DNA from: Platerodrilus igneus
Lineage: Eukaryota > Arthropoda > Insecta > Coleoptera > Lycidae
Assembly: GCA_036346225.1 (NCBI GenBank)
Contig: JARFIW010000453.1
Coordinates: 4,092,001 to 4,156,000 of the forward strand
Direction of reading: 5' to 3'
DNA length: 64,000 bases
Part shown: one piece after another, positions 62,402 through 64,000 of the stretch
How positions within the stretch are numbered: position 1 is the stretch's first letter
Layout of the letters: the number at the start of each line of letters is the position of its first letter
Position numbers and translations under genes: made by a program
Notes under the pieces: model-generated
Seen by the model: the letters and a program-made list of their open reading frames with translations, nothing else
What the model was told of the DNA's origin: nothing
Databases searched by the model: none

Positions 62402-64000
62402 TGTGAGGTTTAGGCTCTAACTACTCGAGTATGAAGCGGCTCTCTAATTCAGTCTCTAATGTTGGGTCGTCATTAATTTATGTAGTTATCCTCGGTTGCT
62501 TCTCCACTCGACTCCTAATTCTTACAAACTCACCAAAACCTTATAAAACCAACACAGACGCCTACCTATTGACGCAGGATCTAAAAACTCCTGCTCACTG
62601 CTTCTATGCTGAAACCTAATAGAAACTCACACCCTACAATCACACACTCAAAATAATGCAGTTCACAAAATACGTCACACTTTATATACATGAAATAAAT
62701 ATTACAATTTCTAAAAAAATTCCTTTCCTTATGTACATTCGTATTATTAATGTCAACTTTTTCATTTTCAAAAAAGTACTTTAGTTCGATAATCTTATTT
62801 AAACAAATATTTTAATAAAGTAAGAGGGCGTTCCTCATACCATACGTTAACCCCTTTGTCTTATAATGAGTTTATAGTAAAACTTTCCTGCATTCCAAAG
62901 CCACAATAATTAATCGTTTGTACTTACATACAAAATTTACTCTTCGTATAAACTGCTTTATTCGCCTTTTAATTCACTTTACTTGTCATCTTATTCAATT
63001 ATAAGCAATTTTACATAAATTCACTAACTTTCACTAAAAGTAACACGATGAAGCGCGAAGGACTGAAGAAAAATTAAGAGAGCCTCACCTCCTTTGAAAG
63101 TCTTTTATATAGCCATCGCTGCACCTCCTCTGTTTGCCAGTTCGCACGTAAAATTGTTTACATACAACAATATTCTGTGTAAATACCCCAACCATTTTCT
63201 CATTTCTTAAAACTGCACGCTTAACTGACTCGATATTCTTGTAAAAAGCTCTAACGACTCTTCGTTTCCTTTGAATTACAATAACAAACATGTTAAAATA
63301 CTTGGTAAAACGTACACAACGATCAACCGTCCCCCTGATTACGCGAAACTAGCCTCAACTGTCACTCGATTCCGAATACATTCACGCCTATCAAACTCAA
63401 ACAAACATTTTTTTCATCTCTTTTATTCATATAGCTCCTTTTCACATGTATGCTGTCACCAGCTGAATATTTGCTAATACAAACTTGTCGTACGTATACC
63501 TGCATCGTCCAATCATCTCGCTCAATTCCTTTTCCTTGCTTTCAATCGATGCGCGTCTGCTTCTAATATTTCTAGAAATTATTGATTTTGTTTCCCCCTC
63601 TAAAATAAATTTGTTCGTCGTTTCTCTCCGATACTATATCCATAATTAAATCTCTGTTTCTCACTCGTATTCCTTGCTCCTCCATGACAGTTGTTTCTAG
63701 CTTCTCTCCTGACTACCTTTATAATTAAAAATCGATATCTTAACAAACATGCTGCTTCTTCGTTCTACTTATGTGTTTTCTGTTCTGTCCTCGTTGTATA
63801 TTGACTACGCTAACACCCAACGGTCTTTTCATTCTTGTAACATATTAAAGCTTGTTTACCGTACGTGTTATCTTGAAATATCTACCCCTTTTATTTTATG
63901 TTGAAACGTTTTCTGGTTTTACCATTAAAAATAATAATCCTATTTCTAACGAATATGCAAAGCTTTTATGTTTCCGTATGATGCATTTAATAAAAATTAA
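62402..64000 (-). repeat. LTR-like unit 3, minus orientation, runs off the window
   Basis: It begins TGTGAGGTTTAGG next to the TA tract. CTCTAATGTTGGGTCGTCAT, near 62455-62475, resembles the last primer-site-like motif of unit 2. A minus-strand TATA box CTATATAAAAGA lies at 63101-63112, followed by CTTTCAAAGG. No coding frame is recognised to the end of the window, so the other edge cannot be defined. Confidence 0.4.

Noticed and set aside
1..64000. CRISPR arrays, rRNA genes or bacterial-type operons
   Set aside because: None seen; repeats are transposons, minisatellites and microsatellites, and gene structure is eukaryotic.

Overview
This 64 kb window is AT-rich animal DNA, most likely from an insect or other arthropod. 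There is no bacterial gene organisation, and the mix of mobile elements (BEL/Pao, Ty3/gypsy, RTE and I/LOA-like LINEs, Penelope-like elements, pogo and mariner-type transposons, foldback MITEs) is typical of arthropod genomes. The assignment below order level is not supported. Nearly all recognisable coding sequence belongs to mobile elements, often nested in one another. I found no bacterial-type operon, CRISPR array or rRNA.

Layout. 0-7.6 kb: a dispersed non-coding repeat in two copies, a possible exon at about 325-819, a 1.2 kb internally deleted LINE with 13-bp target duplications (2941-4161), and an RTE 3' fragment. 7.6-15.7 kb: three RTE-clade LINE copies; the best one (12586-15667) sits inside one arm of a long-armed MITE. 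15.8-17.8 kb: a decayed Penelope-like element on the minus strand, itself split by an RTE fragment. 18.3-25.6 kb: an RTE copy interrupted by a complete BEL/Pao element with 405-bp LTRs differing at one base and a 5-bp target duplication. 25.6-30.1 kb: RTE tail modules and two pogo-type transposase pseudogenes, the second with a C-terminal PHD-like finger and a perfect-looking 200-bp foldback inserted. 30.4-37.0 kb: two oppositely oriented insertions of one Ty3/gypsy family, a solo LTR carrying a 1.95 kb CpG-rich promoter-like insert, and an internally deleted element. 37.7-40.1 kb: an LTR-like block. 41.2-47.2 kb: two exons of an unidentified host gene on the minus strand whose 5.7 kb intron holds two mariner-type pseudogenes, RTE fragments and a tRNA-like sequence. 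48.2-52.8 kb: a nearly intact Penelope-like element with a head-to-head 5'-truncated copy. 52.8-58.4 kb: a gypsy element with 1.3 kb LTRs and an intact Gag but no RT or integrase. 58.4-64.0 kb: three long LTR-like units on the minus strand, each bounded by a (TA)n microsatellite.

The elements do not act as one pathway; the window is a record of successive insertions. The most unusual features are the TA-microsatellite-bounded LTR series with tandem primer-binding-site-like motifs, the promoter-plus-exon insert inside a gypsy LTR, the host gene exons, and RTE-derived short insertions with clear target duplications. All identifications rest on reading translated motifs by eye; no database search was possible.
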